Origin: Pseudomonas kairouanensis | GTDB lineage: Bacteria > Pseudomonadota > Gammaproteobacteria > Pseudomonadales > Pseudomonadaceae | Reading direction: 5' to 3' | Length of the DNA stretch: 40,236 bases | Assembly: GCF_004682055.1 (NCBI RefSeq) | Contig: NZ_QUZU01000053.1 | Location: 1 to 40,236 of the forward strand | Part shown: piece after piece, positions 8,608-17,161 of the stretch | Position numbering within the stretch: the first letter of the stretch is position 1 | Layout: each line of letters opens with the position of its first letter | Position numbers and translations under genes: made by a program | Notes under the pieces: generated by a model | The model's input: only the letters and a program-made list of their open reading frames with translations | Told to the model about the DNA's origin: nothing | The model's database searches: none

Positions 8608-10833
8608 TTACTTCAACTTGGCAATTGCCGCATTGAGGGTGTTGCTTGGGCGCATGGCCTTGCTGGTCAGCTCTGGGTTCGGCGCGTAGTAGCCGCCGAT
8701 GTCCACTGGCTTGCCCTGTACGGCGTTGAGTTCGGCAACGATGGTTGCTTCGTTCGCGGTCAGGGTTTTGGCCAGTTCGCCAAACTGCGCTTGCAGTGCA
8801 GTGTCTTCAGTCTGGGCGGCCAGGGCTTGTGCCCAGTACAGCGCCAGGTAGAAGTGGCTGCCGCGGTTGTCGATGTTGCCGACTTTGCGCGATGGCGACT
8901 TGTTGTTGTCGAGGAACTGGCCAGTGGCCTGGTCCAGGGTCTTGGACAGTACCAGGGCTTTCGGGTTGTTGTACGTCACACCCAAATGCTCAAGGGAGGC
9001 CGCCAGGGCCAGGAACTCGCCCAGGGAGTCCCAGCGCAGGAAGTTCTCTTCAACCAGTTGCTGTACGTGCTTCGGAGCCGAACCACCAGCGCCGGTTTCG
9101 AACAGGCCACCGCCGTTCATCAGCGGTACGATGGACAGCATCTTGGCGCTGGTACCCAGCTCCATGATCGGGAACAGGTCGGTCAGGTAGTCACGCAGCA
9201 CGTTACCGGTCACCGAGATGGTGTCCAGGCCCTTGCGGGTGCGTTCCAGGGTGAACTTCATTGCATCGACCGGAGCCATGATGCGGATGTCCAGGCCTTC
9301 GGTGTTGTGGTCTTTCAGGTAAGCCTGAACCTTCTCGACCACGACGCCGTCGTGCGCGCGCTGTGGGTCCAGCCAGAAAATAGCCGGGGTGTTGCTGGCG
9401 CGGGCACGGTTGACGGCCAGCTTGACCCAGTCCTGGATCGGCGCGTCTTTGGTCTGGCACATGCGGAAGATGTCGCCGGCTTCGACTTTCTGTTCCATCA
9501 GCAGGTTGCCCTTGCTGTCGGTGACGCGCACTACGCCGTCAGCCTTGATCTGGAAGGTCTTGTCGTGGGAGCCGTACTCTTCGGCTTTCTTCGCCATCAG
9601 GCCAACGTTTGGCACGCTGCCCATGGTGGTTGGGTCAAAGGCGCCATTGGCCTTGCAGTCTTCGATGACCGCCTGGTAGATGGTGGCGTAGCAGCGATCC
9701 GGGATCACGGCCTTGGTGTCGTGCAGCTGGCCGTCGGTGCCCCACATTTTGCCGGAGTCACGGATCATGGCCGGCATCGAGGCGTCGACGATCACGTCGC
9801 TCGGTACGTGCAGGTTGGTGATGCCTTTGTCGGAGTTGACCATCGCCAGGGAAGGGCGAGCAGCGTAGACCGCCTGGATGTCAGCTTCGATCTGCGCTTG
9901 CTGGTCGGCTGGCAGCGCCTTGATGCGCGCGTACAGGTCACCGATGCCGTTGTTCAGATTGAAGCCGATCTGCTCCAGCACGGTGGCGTGCTTGGTCAGG
10001 GCGTCTTTATAGAACTCGGCAACGATCTGGCCGAACATGATCGGGTCGGAGACCTTCATCATGGTGGCCTTGAGGTGAACCGACAGCAGTACGCCTTGTT
10101 TCTTGGCGTCTTCGATTTCAGCGGCGATGAAGCTGCGCAGGGCTTTTTTGCTCAGTACGGCGGTGTCGATGATCTCGCCAGCCTGTACGGAGGTTTTTTC
10201 CTTCAGGACGGTTGCGGTGCCGTCTTGGGCGATCAGTTCGATCTTCACGGCGTCAGCGGCTTCGATCTGTACGGCTTTTTCGCTGCCGTAGAAGTCGCCA
10301 TTGCTCATGTGAGCGATGTGGGACTTGGAGTCAGCAGCCCAGGCGCCCATTTTGTGCGGGTGCTTGCGGGCGTAGTTCTTGACCGACAGCGGTGCGCGGC
10401 GGTCGGAGTTGCCTTCGCGCAGTACCGGGTTCACGGCGCTGCCCTTGACCTTGTCGTAACGTGCACGGGTTTCTTTTTCCGCGTCGGTGGTTACGGTTTC
10501 CGGGTAGTCCGGCAGGGCGTAGCCCTGGGCCTGCAGTTCCTTGATCGCGGCTTGCAGCTGCGGGGTCGAGGCGCTGATGTTAGGCAGTTTGATGATGTTG
10601 GCTTCAGGCGTAACGGCCAGGTCGCCCAGTTCGGCGAGGTGGTCCGGGATGGCCTTGGCGCCCAGTTGCTCGGGGAAGCTTGCGAGGATGCGCGCGGCGA
10701 GGGAGATGTCGCGGGTTTCCACGGCAATATCAGCGGAAGCGGTGAAGGCCTCTACGATAGGCAGCAGTGAATAGGTGGCGAGGGCCGGGGCTTCGTCGGT
10801 GAAGGTGTAGATGATCTTCGAGCGGGTGGGCAT
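8608..10833 (-). CDS. idh: Isocitrate dehydrogenase (NADP+), monomeric type
   Basis: A 741-aa monomeric NADP-dependent isocitrate dehydrogenase, which oxidatively decarboxylates isocitrate to 2-oxoglutarate in the TCA cycle. The whole protein follows the family: the N-terminus MPTRSKIIYTFTDEAPALAT, the substrate and metal region VNPVLREGNSDRRAP and SDVIVDASMPAMIRDSGKMW, and the coenzyme region around GTSAKMLSIVPLMNGGGLFE. It is unrelated in sequence to the dimeric Icd encoded divergently next to it. The presence of both enzymes side by side is typical of Pseudomonas. The shared upstream region of 493 bases contains a palindrome over a possible -10 element. Confidence 0.97.
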   Translation of the reverse strand: MPTRSKIIYTFTDEAPALATYSLLPIVEAFTASADIAVETRDISLAARILASFPEQLGAKAIPDHLAELGDLAVTPEANIIKLPNISASTPQLQAAIKELQAQGYALPDYPETVTTDAEKETRARYDKVKGSAVNPVLREGNSDRRAPLSVKNYARKHPHKMGAWAADSKSHIAHMSNGDFYGSEKAVQIEAADAVKIELIAQDGTATVLKEKTSVQAGEIIDTAVLSKKALRSFIAAEIEDAKKQGVLLSVHLKATMMKVSDPIMFGQIVAEFYKDALTKHATVLEQIGFNLNNGIGDLYARIKALPADQQAQIEADIQAVYAARPSLAMVNSDKGITNLHVPSDVIVDASMPAMIRDSGKMWGTDGQLHDTKAVIPDRCYATIYQAVIEDCKANGAFDPTTMGSVPNVGLMAKKAEEYGSHDKTFQIKADGVVRVTDSKGNLLMEQKVEAGDIFRMCQTKDAPIQDWVKLAVNRARASNTPAIFWLDPQRAHDGVVVEKVQAYLKDHNTEGLDIRIMAPVDAMKFTLERTRKGLDTISVTGNVLRDYLTDLFPIMELGTSAKMLSIVPLMNGGGLFETGAGGSAPKHVQQLVEENFLRWDSLGEFLALAASLEHLGVTYNNPKALVLSKTLDQATGQFLDNNKSPSRKVGNIDNRGSHFYLALYWAQALAAQTEDTALQAQFGELAKTLTANEATIVAELNAVQGKPVDIGGYYAPNPELTSKAMRPSNTLNAAIAKLK

Positions 10834-10982
10834 ATTCGGATTAACTCTCTTCTTTGCTGAAAGCGTGCGCAGAAACTCGAGATGCGCCGGGTGGAGCGCG
10901 TTCGTTCAAAGTCATCCATGAGCGAAATGTCGAGGTTTCTTCGCGGTGATGTTGGGTTGCATCAGTCGAGCGTCAAGCGTTT

Positions 10983-11000
10983 GGACTATTGTAATAGTCC
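10983..11000. promoter_or_regulatory. Palindrome over a possible idh -10 element
   Basis: GGACTATTGTAATAGTCC has perfect 8-bp arms with a 2-base centre. Read on the minus strand it contains TACAAT, a 5 of 6 match to the -10 consensus, 150 bases upstream of idh. No good -35 precedes it, which would suit an activated promoter. The binding protein is unknown. Confidence 0.45.
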
Positions 11001-11132
11001 TGCTTTCTGGCTGAAGGCTACTGTCTAGAGCGGTCAGCCGTCGTGACTCTTGGGTCAGCGGCGGCATTATACATAGGTCGCTATGCTTACGCCGAGCCTT
11101 CATACAAAAGGTGTGTCGTCCATTGGTCTAAA

Positions 11133-11156
11133 GGTCGCAGCTGCCAAGCTGCGACC
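11133..11156. promoter_or_regulatory. 10-bp perfect inverted repeat upstream of icd
   Basis: GGTCGCAGCT / AGCTGCGACC around a GCCA loop. TTGGTC at 11124-11129 could compete for the right arm (GACCAA at 11153-11158), so two alternative stems can form in RNA. No run of T follows, so it is not an ordinary terminator. It may be an operator or a leader structure. Confidence 0.45.
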
Positions 11157-11326
11157 AAAGTCGCAAGATGTGCTCAAGATTGGCGATTTTGCCTTTGGTT
11201 TCAGGCTTGTAGGCGACTAAATATGCTGTTTTCGATGCAAATGAGCATGGCGCGAGGTTTCAGTCGTCATTTATCTGGAGTAGGCTCGAACGCAGCCAGA
11301 TGTTCAATCCAAAGATGGAGTTCAGC

Positions 11327-12583
11327 ATGGGATACAAGAAGATTCAGGTTCCAGCCGTCGGCGACAAAATCACCGTCAATGCAGACCATTCTCTCAATGT
11401 TCCTGACCAACCGATCATCCCTTATATCGAAGGTGACGGCATCGGCGTCGACATCAGCCCGGTGATGATCAAAGTAGTCGATGCAGCTGTTGAAAAGGCC
11501 TACGGCGGCAAGCGCAAAATCTCCTGGATGGAGGTGTATGCCGGCGAAAAGGCGACTCAAGTCTACGACCAGGACACCTGGCTGCCCCAGGAGACCCTGG
11601 ATGCGGTCAAGGATTACGTGGTTTCTATTAAAGGCCCGCTGACCACCCCGGTAGGCGGTGGCATTCGTTCGCTGAACGTGGCGCTGCGTCAGCAACTCGA
11701 TTTGTATGTGTGTCTGCGTCCAGTGCGCTGGTTCGAAGGTGTGCCTAGCCCGGTCAAGAAGCCTGGCGACGTGGATATGACCATCTTCCGTGAAAACTCC
11801 GAAGATATTTACGCCGGCATTGAATGGAAGGCCGGTTCTGCGGAAGCGATCAAGGTGATCAAGTTCCTCAAGGAGGAAATGGGGGTTACCAAGATCCGTT
11901 TCGACCAGGACTGCGGGATTGGCGTGAAGCCCGTCTCTAAAGAGGGCACCAAGCGCCTGGCGCGCAAAGCCCTGCAATATGTGGTGGATAACGATCGCGA
12001 CTCGCTGACCATCGTGCACAAAGGCAACATCATGAAGTTCACCGAGGGTGCCTTTAAGGAGTGGGCCTACGAGGTGGCGGCCGAGGAGTTTGGCGCCACG
12101 CTGCTCGACGGTGGTCCGTGGATGCAATTTACGAGTCCCAAGACTGGCAAGAATGTCGTGGTCAAGGATGCCATCGCCGACGCCATGCTCCAGCAGATCC
12201 TGCTGCGCCCAGCGGAATATGATGTGATCGCGACCCTTAACTTGAACGGTGACTATTTGTCCGATGCGCTGGCGGCGGAAGTCGGTGGCATCGGTATTGC
12301 GCCAGGGGCTAACCTTTCTGACACCGTGGCGATGTTCGAGGCCACGCATGGGACCGCGCCCAAGTATGCGGGCAAGGATCAGGTCAATCCGGGTTCGTTG
12401 ATCCTGTCGGCGGAAATGATGCTGCGTCACATGGGCTGGGTAGAGGCGGCCGATCTGATTATCAAGGGTACCAATGGCGCCATCTCGGCCAAGACGGTTA
12501 CCTATGACTTTGAGCGCTTGATGGATGGCGCGAAGCTGGTGTCATCTTCGGGTTTTGGTGATGCGCTGATTGCGCACATGTAG
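11327..12583 (+). CDS. icd: Isocitrate dehydrogenase (NADP+), dimeric type
   Basis: A 418-aa E. coli-type Icd (416 aa there). The substrate loop PVGGGIRSLNVALRQ carries Ser115, equivalent to the Ser113 that AceK phosphorylates in E. coli; aceK is not in this window. The coenzyme motif ATHGTAPKYAGKDQVNPGS has the lysine and tyrosine pattern of NADP-specific enzymes. I chose the ATG at 11327 because GGAG lies 6 bases upstream; a further in-frame ATG would add 9 residues. It is transcribed away from idh and ends at a strong terminator. Confidence 0.97.
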   Translation: MGYKKIQVPAVGDKITVNADHSLNVPDQPIIPYIEGDGIGVDISPVMIKVVDAAVEKAYGGKRKISWMEVYAGEKATQVYDQDTWLPQETLDAVKDYVVSIKGPLTTPVGGGIRSLNVALRQQLDLYVCLRPVRWFEGVPSPVKKPGDVDMTIFRENSEDIYAGIEWKAGSAEAIKVIKFLKEEMGVTKIRFDQDCGIGVKPVSKEGTKRLARKALQYVVDNDRDSLTIVHKGNIMKFTEGAFKEWAYEVAAEEFGATLLDGGPWMQFTSPKTGKNVVVKDAIADAMLQQILLRPAEYDVIATLNLNGDYLSDALAAEVGGIGIAPGANLSDTVAMFEATHGTAPKYAGKDQVNPGSLILSAEMMLRHMGWVEAADLIIKGTNGAISAKTVTYDFERLMDGAKLVSSSGFGDALIAHM

Positions 12584-12595
12584 CAGCGGCGACCT

Positions 12596-12636
12596 AAAAG
12601 CGGCCACTCCAATTTGATTGGCGTGGCCGCTTTTTT
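12596..12636 (+). terminator. Rho-independent terminator of icd, probably bidirectional
   Basis: GCGGCCAC / GTGGCCGC stem followed by TTTTTT on the plus strand. On the minus strand the stem is followed by TTTT, so it may also end cspD, which converges on it. Confidence 0.9.
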
Positions 12637-12659
12637 GTATTGGCCTGCTCGGTGGCGGG

Positions 12660-12938
12660 TTAGGCCGTTAGTTTTTTCTCGTTGTGAGCGTGCGGTGCTG
12701 TGTTTTTTTCGTGCGCTTCGACTTTCACTGCGTCGATATTCACGGCGTGCAGTCCTTTAGGTCCCTGAATGATTTCAAACGAAACCAGCTGGCCTGCTTT
12801 CAGCGTTTTATATCCGTCCATGATGATCGCCGAGTAGTGCGCAAAAAGGTCCTCGGTCTTGCCATCTTCGTTAATGAATCCATAGCCCTTGGCATTGTTG
12901 AACCATTTGACCTTGCCTTTGATCTTGACAGCAGACAT
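12660..12938 (-). CDS. cspD: Cold-shock-domain protein CspD
   Basis: A 92-aa protein with one cold-shock domain. The RNA-binding motifs KGYGFI (RNP1) and DLFAHY (RNP2) are present, and KGLHAVNI closes the domain. A polar His/Lys-rich tail of about 20 residues follows. CspD proteins bind single-stranded nucleic acid and in E. coli inhibit replication in stationary phase. The start at 12938 is set by GAGGG 8 bases upstream; the ATG 6 bases earlier is too close to that site. It is divergent from clpS, as in E. coli. Confidence 0.93.
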   Translation of the reverse strand: MSAVKIKGKVKWFNNAKGYGFINEDGKTEDLFAHYSAIIMDGYKTLKAGQLVSFEIIQGPKGLHAVNIDAVKVEAHEKNTAPHAHNEKKLTA

Positions 12939-13083
12939 ACCCATATCCCTCTGCACCAGACTCCATCACTGGAGTATCATCCAGTTTATCCGTCCTAACC
13001 CGAATAAATTAAGGTTGACTGCGCGGACCTTTTTTACCCACTGTGGGTTCTATTGGTTGTAACACTGATTTGCCGATAGTCAA

Positions 13084-13123
13084 GGCGACCAGTCGGTCAG
13101 AGTTGAAATTCTGACAGGTCGCC
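13084..13123. promoter_or_regulatory. Nested inverted repeat between cspD and clpS
   Basis: Outer arms GGCGACC / GGTCGCC (13084-13090, 13117-13123) enclose inner arms GTCAGA / TCTGAC (13096-13101, 13110-13115) around an 8-base loop. The structure ends 40 bases before the clpS start and has no T run after it. Confidence 0.45.
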
Positions 13124-13163
13124 CCCACCACTGTATTTGAACCACTGACGAACCTTTCTTTCC

Positions 13164-13532
13164 ATGCATGCAAACAGCCAGATTCGACTAACATTCAATC
13201 AGGATCGACCGGATCAGGAACATGATGACGACGGTTCTGCAGGCATTGCTGTTCAGGAGGCCAAGCCTGCCTTACAGGCACCGCCGATGTATAAGGTGGT
13301 TTTGTTCAATGATGACTACACACCGATGGATTTCGTGGTCGAAGTGCTCGAGGTGTTTTTTAACCTGAACCGCGAGTTGGCGACCAAGGTAATGCTGGCC
13401 GTTCACACAGAAGGACGGGCAGTATGTGGAGTGTTTACCCGCGACATCGCCGAGACAAAGGCCATGCAGGTCAACCAGTACGCCAGGGAAAGCCAGCATC
13501 CGCTACTCTGTGAAATCGAGAAGGACGGTTAA
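13164..13532 (+). CDS. clpS: ATP-dependent Clp protease adaptor ClpS
   Basis: A 122-aa ClpS. It has the flexible acidic N-terminal extension (about residues 1-40) needed to load ClpA, then the N-degron-binding domain with YKVVLFNDDYTPMDFVVEVL (about residues 43-62) and the helix around AVHTEGRAVCGVFTRDIAETK. ClpS delivers proteins with N-terminal Leu, Phe, Trp or Tyr to ClpAP. It is 29 bases upstream of clpA and most likely in one operon. Confidence 0.97.
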   Translation: MHANSQIRLTFNQDRPDQEHDDDGSAGIAVQEAKPALQAPPMYKVVLFNDDYTPMDFVVEVLEVFFNLNRELATKVMLAVHTEGRAVCGVFTRDIAETKAMQVNQYARESQHPLLCEIEKDG

Positions 13533-13561
13533 CGCCGACCACTTGGGTATGAGGTGAAGCT

Positions 13562-15832
13562 ATGTTAAACCGCGAGCTCGAAGTCACCCTCAATCTTGCC
13601 TTCAAGGAGGCTCGTTCGAAGCGTCATGAATTCATGACCGTCGAGCACCTGCTGCTGGCTCTATTGGATAACGAAGCTGCCGCCACGGTTCTGCGTGCGT
13701 GCGGCGCCAACCTCGACAAACTCAAGCATGACCTGCAGGAGTTTATCGACTCCACTACGCCCCTTATTCCAGTCCACGATGAAGACCGCGAAACCCAGCC
13801 AACCCTGGGCTTCCAGCGCGTGCTTCAGCGTGCCGTGTTCCATGTGCAGAGTTCCGGCAAGCGTGAAGTCACCGGCGCCAATGTGCTCGTGGCGATCTTC
13901 AGCGAACAGGAAAGCCAGGCAGTGTTCCTGCTCAAGCAGCAGAGCGTTGCCCGTATCGATGTCGTCAACTACATCGCCCACGGTATCTCCAAGGTGCCTG
14001 GGCACGGCGATCATTCCGAGGGTGAGCAGGATATGCAGGACGACGAGGGCGGTGAGTCTTCTTCTTCGGGCAATCCATTGGATGCCTATGCCAGCAATCT
14101 CAATGAACTGGCGCGCCAGGGGCGGATCGATCCGCTGGTGGGGCGCGAGCTTGAGGTTGAGCGTGTAGCGCAGATCCTTGCGCGTCGTCGCAAGAACAAC
14201 CCGTTGCTGGTGGGTGAGGCGGGCGTGGGTAAAACCGCAATCGCCGAAGGCCTGGCCAAGCGTATCGTCGACAACCAGGTGCCTGACCTGCTGGCCAACA
14301 GCGTCGTCTACTCCCTTGACCTGGGCGCGTTGCTCGCCGGGACCAAGTACCGTGGCGATTTCGAGAAGCGCTTCAAGGCGCTCCTTGGCGAGCTGAAAAA
14401 ACGCCCGCAGGCGATCCTGTTCATCGATGAGATTCACACCATCATTGGTGCCGGTGCGGCATCCGGTGGGGTGATGGACGCCTCCAACCTGCTCAAGCCG
14501 TTGCTGTCGTCGGGTGATATCCGCTGCATCGGCTCGACCACGTTCCAGGAATTTCGCGGCATCTTCGAAAAAGACCGTGCCCTGGCGCGTCGCTTCCAGA
14601 AGGTCGATGTGTCCGAGCCTTCGGTTGAAGACACCATTGGCATCCTGCGTGGCCTCAAGGGGCGTTTCGAGGCGCACCACGGCATCGAGTACACCGATGA
14701 AGCCCTGCGTTCGGCGGCTGAGCTGGCGTCGCGCTACATCAACGACCGGCATATGCCGGACAAGGCCATCGACGTGATCGACGAGGCGGGTGCCTACCAG
14801 CGCCTGCAGCCCGTGGAAAAACGCGTGAAACGCATCGATGTGCCTCAGGTCGAGGATATCGTGGCGAAAATCGCGCGGATTCCTCCAAAACACGTCAACA
14901 GTTCCGATAAGGAGCTGCTGCGTAACCTGGAGCGTGACCTCAAGCTCACCGTGTTTGGCCAAGACGCGGCAATCGATGCGCTGTCCACCGCCATCAAGCT
15001 TTCCCGTGCGGGCCTCAAGTCGCCGGACAAGCCAGTTGGTTCGTTCCTGTTCGCAGGTCCTACCGGTGTCGGCAAGACCGAAGCGGCGCGTCAGTTGGCC
15101 AAGGCCATGGGTATCGAGCTGGTGCGGTTCGACATGTCCGAGTACATGGAGCGGCACACCGTGTCGCGCCTGATCGGTGCGCCGCCGGGCTATGTCGGGT
15201 TCGACCAGGGTGGGCTGTTGACCGAGGCGATCACCAAGCAGCCCCATTGCGTACTGCTGCTCGATGAAATCGAGAAGGCTCACCCCGAAGTCTTCAACCT
15301 GCTGCTGCAGGTGATGGACCACGGCACCCTGACCGACAACAACGGGCGCAAGGCGGACTTTCGCAACGTGATTGTGATCATGACCACCAACGCCGGTGCC
15401 GAGACGGCCGCGCGGGCTTCGATTGGCTTCAGCCATCAGGATCACTCTTCCGATGCGATGGAAGTGATCAAGAAGAGCTTCACGCCGGAGTTCCGCAACC
15501 GTCTGGACACCATTATCCAGTTTGGTCGCCTCAGCCATGAGGTCATCAAAAGCGTGGTGGACAAGTTCCTTACCGAGCTTCAGGCGCAGTTGGAAGACAA
15601 GCGCGTACAGCTGGAGGTCACGGATGCGGCACGCAGTTGGCTGGCCGAAGGTGGTTACGATGCGGCAATGGGGGCTCGCCCAATGGCGCGTCTGATCCAG
15701 GACAAGATCAAGCGGCCGCTGGCCGAGGAGATCCTGTTTGGCGAGCTTTCCGACCATGGCGGCGTGGTGCATATCGATCTGAAGGATGGCGAGCTGACCT
15801 TCGAGTTCGAGACCACGGCGGAAATGGCCTGA
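13562..15832 (+). CDS. clpA: ATP-dependent Clp protease ATP-binding subunit ClpA
   Basis: A 756-aa Hsp100 unfoldase that partners ClpP. It has an N-terminal Clp-N double repeat (about 1-145), a first AAA+ module with Walker A GEAGVGKTA (about 218-226) and Walker B ILFIDEIHT, and a second AAA+ module with GPTGVGKTE (about 499-507) and VLLLDEIEKAHP. The ClpP-docking loop (IGF, in ARASIGFSHQ) is present. There is no ClpB-type middle domain. An acidic, serine-rich linker (about 150-170) joins the N-domain to the first module. Confidence 0.98.
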   Translation: MLNRELEVTLNLAFKEARSKRHEFMTVEHLLLALLDNEAAATVLRACGANLDKLKHDLQEFIDSTTPLIPVHDEDRETQPTLGFQRVLQRAVFHVQSSGKREVTGANVLVAIFSEQESQAVFLLKQQSVARIDVVNYIAHGISKVPGHGDHSEGEQDMQDDEGGESSSSGNPLDAYASNLNELARQGRIDPLVGRELEVERVAQILARRRKNNPLLVGEAGVGKTAIAEGLAKRIVDNQVPDLLANSVVYSLDLGALLAGTKYRGDFEKRFKALLGELKKRPQAILFIDEIHTIIGAGAASGGVMDASNLLKPLLSSGDIRCIGSTTFQEFRGIFEKDRALARRFQKVDVSEPSVEDTIGILRGLKGRFEAHHGIEYTDEALRSAAELASRYINDRHMPDKAIDVIDEAGAYQRLQPVEKRVKRIDVPQVEDIVAKIARIPPKHVNSSDKELLRNLERDLKLTVFGQDAAIDALSTAIKLSRAGLKSPDKPVGSFLFAGPTGVGKTEAARQLAKAMGIELVRFDMSEYMERHTVSRLIGAPPGYVGFDQGGLLTEAITKQPHCVLLLDEIEKAHPEVFNLLLQVMDHGTLTDNNGRKADFRNVIVIMTTNAGAETAARASIGFSHQDHSSDAMEVIKKSFTPEFRNRLDTIIQFGRLSHEVIKSVVDKFLTELQAQLEDKRVQLEVTDAARSWLAEGGYDAAMGARPMARLIQDKIKRPLAEEILFGELSDHGGVVHIDLKDGELTFEFETTAEMA

Positions 15833-15844
15833 TAGCGGATCGCA

Positions 15845-15882
15845 ACACAGCAAAAGGCGCCGAAAGGCGCCTTTTTGCTGTG
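15845..15882 (+). terminator. Rho-independent terminator of clpSA
   Basis: A long stem, CACAGCAAAAGGCGCC against GGCGCCTTTTTGCTGTG with one bulge, around a GAAA tetraloop. The T run is inside the right arm, as often seen. Confidence 0.85.
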
Positions 15883-15910
15883 TGCGCTATTTCAAAGGCG
15901 CAGAAGATCC

Positions 15911-16003
15911 AATGTGGGAGCGGGCTTGCTCGCGAATGCGGTGCATCAGGTCCGAATGAGTCGCCTGACACACTGCATTCGCGAGCAAGCCCGCTCCCAC
16001 ATT
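15911..16003. repeat. REPIN, GCGGGCTTGCTCGCGA type
   Basis: Facing arms AATGTGGGAGCGGGCTTGCT... and ...AGCAAGCCCGCTCCCACATT, both continuing into CGCGAATGC / GCATTCGCG. It lies between the convergent clpA and infA terminators. Confidence 0.92.
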
Positions 16004-16039
16004 GGATTTGTGGTGTTGGATAAAAAAGTGCACACACAC

Positions 16040-16067
16040 AAAAACGCCCGGCATAACCGGGCGTTTT
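16040..16067 (-). terminator. Rho-independent terminator of infA
   Basis: ACGCCCGG / CCGGGCGT stem with a T run on the minus strand, a few bases beyond the infA stop. T also follows on the plus strand, so it may act both ways. Confidence 0.85.
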
Positions 16068-16079
16068 GTATTGACTTGC

Positions 16080-16298
16080 TTAGCGAGCGCGGTAAGTGAT
16101 GCGCCCTTTGCTCAAGTCATAGGGCGTCAGCTCGACGCGCACTTTGTCACCGGTAAGAATACGAATGTAGTTCTTGCGCATCTTGCCGGAGATATGCGCG
16201 GTTACGACGTGCCCATTTTCCAACTCCACACGAAACATGGTGTTGGGCAGGGTGTCGACGACAGTGCCTTCCATTTCGAAGCTGTCTTCTTTCGACAT
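16080..16298 (-). CDS. infA: Translation initiation factor IF-1
   Basis: A 72-aa protein, exactly the usual length. It is a single OB-fold (S1-like) domain, [19 protein letters not shown] through [11 protein letters not shown]-1 occupies the A site of the 30S subunit during initiation. The longer reading frame starting 22 codons upstream is not conserved. It lies after bpt on the same strand with a gap of 100 bases. Confidence 0.97.
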
Positions 16299-16398
16299 GC
16301 AGTAAAGCCCTCGGTATCCAGTGAATGGCCCGGTGCAACTGCGCCAGGCAAAAGCGGCGTGCATTGTGCCCGAAAAAGGGTGTTTAAGCCAAGGGGTT

Positions 16399-17106
16399 CT
16401 AGTTAAGCACGACCCATCTTTGATTAATCAGCAGTTCAATGGGCCGATATTGGGTCTTGTAGCTCATCTTTTTGCAGTTTTTGATCCAGTAGCCGAGGTA
16501 CACCGCCTCCAGTTCCAGGCGCAGTGCTTCGCCGATTTGCCACAGGATCGCGAAGCGTCCCAGGCTGCGGCGTTCTTCGGCCGGTTCGTAGAAGGTGTAC
16601 ACCGCCGACAGGCCGTTAGGCAGCAAGTCCGTCACGGCTACTGCCACCAGGCGACCCTCCGCCCGGAATTCGTAAAAACGCGAGAAGGGCAGTTCCCGTA
16701 CCAGGAATGTCGAAAACTGGTCGCGGCTGGGCGGGTACATATCACCATCGGCGTGGCGCTGCTCGATATAGCGCTGGTAAAGGTCGAAGTATTCTTCGGT
16801 GAACCTTGGCTTGCTCGATGTCACTGTCAGGTCGGCGTTGCGCTTGAGAATGCGCTTCTGATTACGATTCGGCAGAAACTGCGCCACGGGGATACGTGCC
16901 GGGACGCAGGCATTACAGTTCTGGCAATGCGGCCGGTACAAATGATCGCCGCTACGCCGAAAGCCCATTTCTGACAGATCGGCGTACACATGCACATCCA
17001 TAGGCTGGCTGGGGTCGAGGAACAGCGTGGTGGCCTGCTCGTCGGGCAGATAGCTGCAAGAGTGGGGTTGAGTGGCATAAAACTTCAAGCGCGCCAACTC
17101 GGTCAT
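16399..17106 (-). CDS. bpt: Aspartate/glutamate leucyltransferase (Bpt)
   Basis: A 235-aa member of the arginyl-tRNA-protein transferase (ATE) fold. In gammaproteobacteria this Bpt type attaches Leu from leucyl-tRNA to N-terminal Asp or Glu, making ClpS substrates. The N-terminal cysteines are CSYLP (about residue 17) and [14 protein letters not shown] (about 61-74), and the C-terminal [20 protein letters not shown] is the family hallmark. The ATG at 17106 has GAGGG 6 bases upstream; a TTG two codons earlier is less likely. It is 55 bases after aat, probably in one operon. Confidence 0.93.
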
Positions 17107-17161
17107 GATCAACCCTCGGATAAGCTTTGAAATAAGTGTAAGCCAGGTGCGCGCAAGTCGC

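Larger units (their letters stand above)
10834..11326. other. Divergent regulatory region between idh and icd
   Basis: 493 bases with no convincing gene. It holds two perfect inverted repeats, one at 10983-11000 and one at 11133-11156, listed separately. AT-rich stretches at 11064-11075 (ATTATACATAGG) and around 11218-11226 could be -10 regions for icd, but no strong -35 goes with them. Confidence 0.6.

Noticed and set aside
11110..11160. tRNA-like hairpin upstream of icd
   Set aside because: It has one strong stem only; no acceptor stem, T-loop or D-loop could be found around it.
13010..13035. Terminator-like AAGGT / ACCTT stem with a T run before clpS
   Set aside because: The stem is only 5 bp with an 11-base loop, and no transcript is expected to enter it from upstream on that strand.
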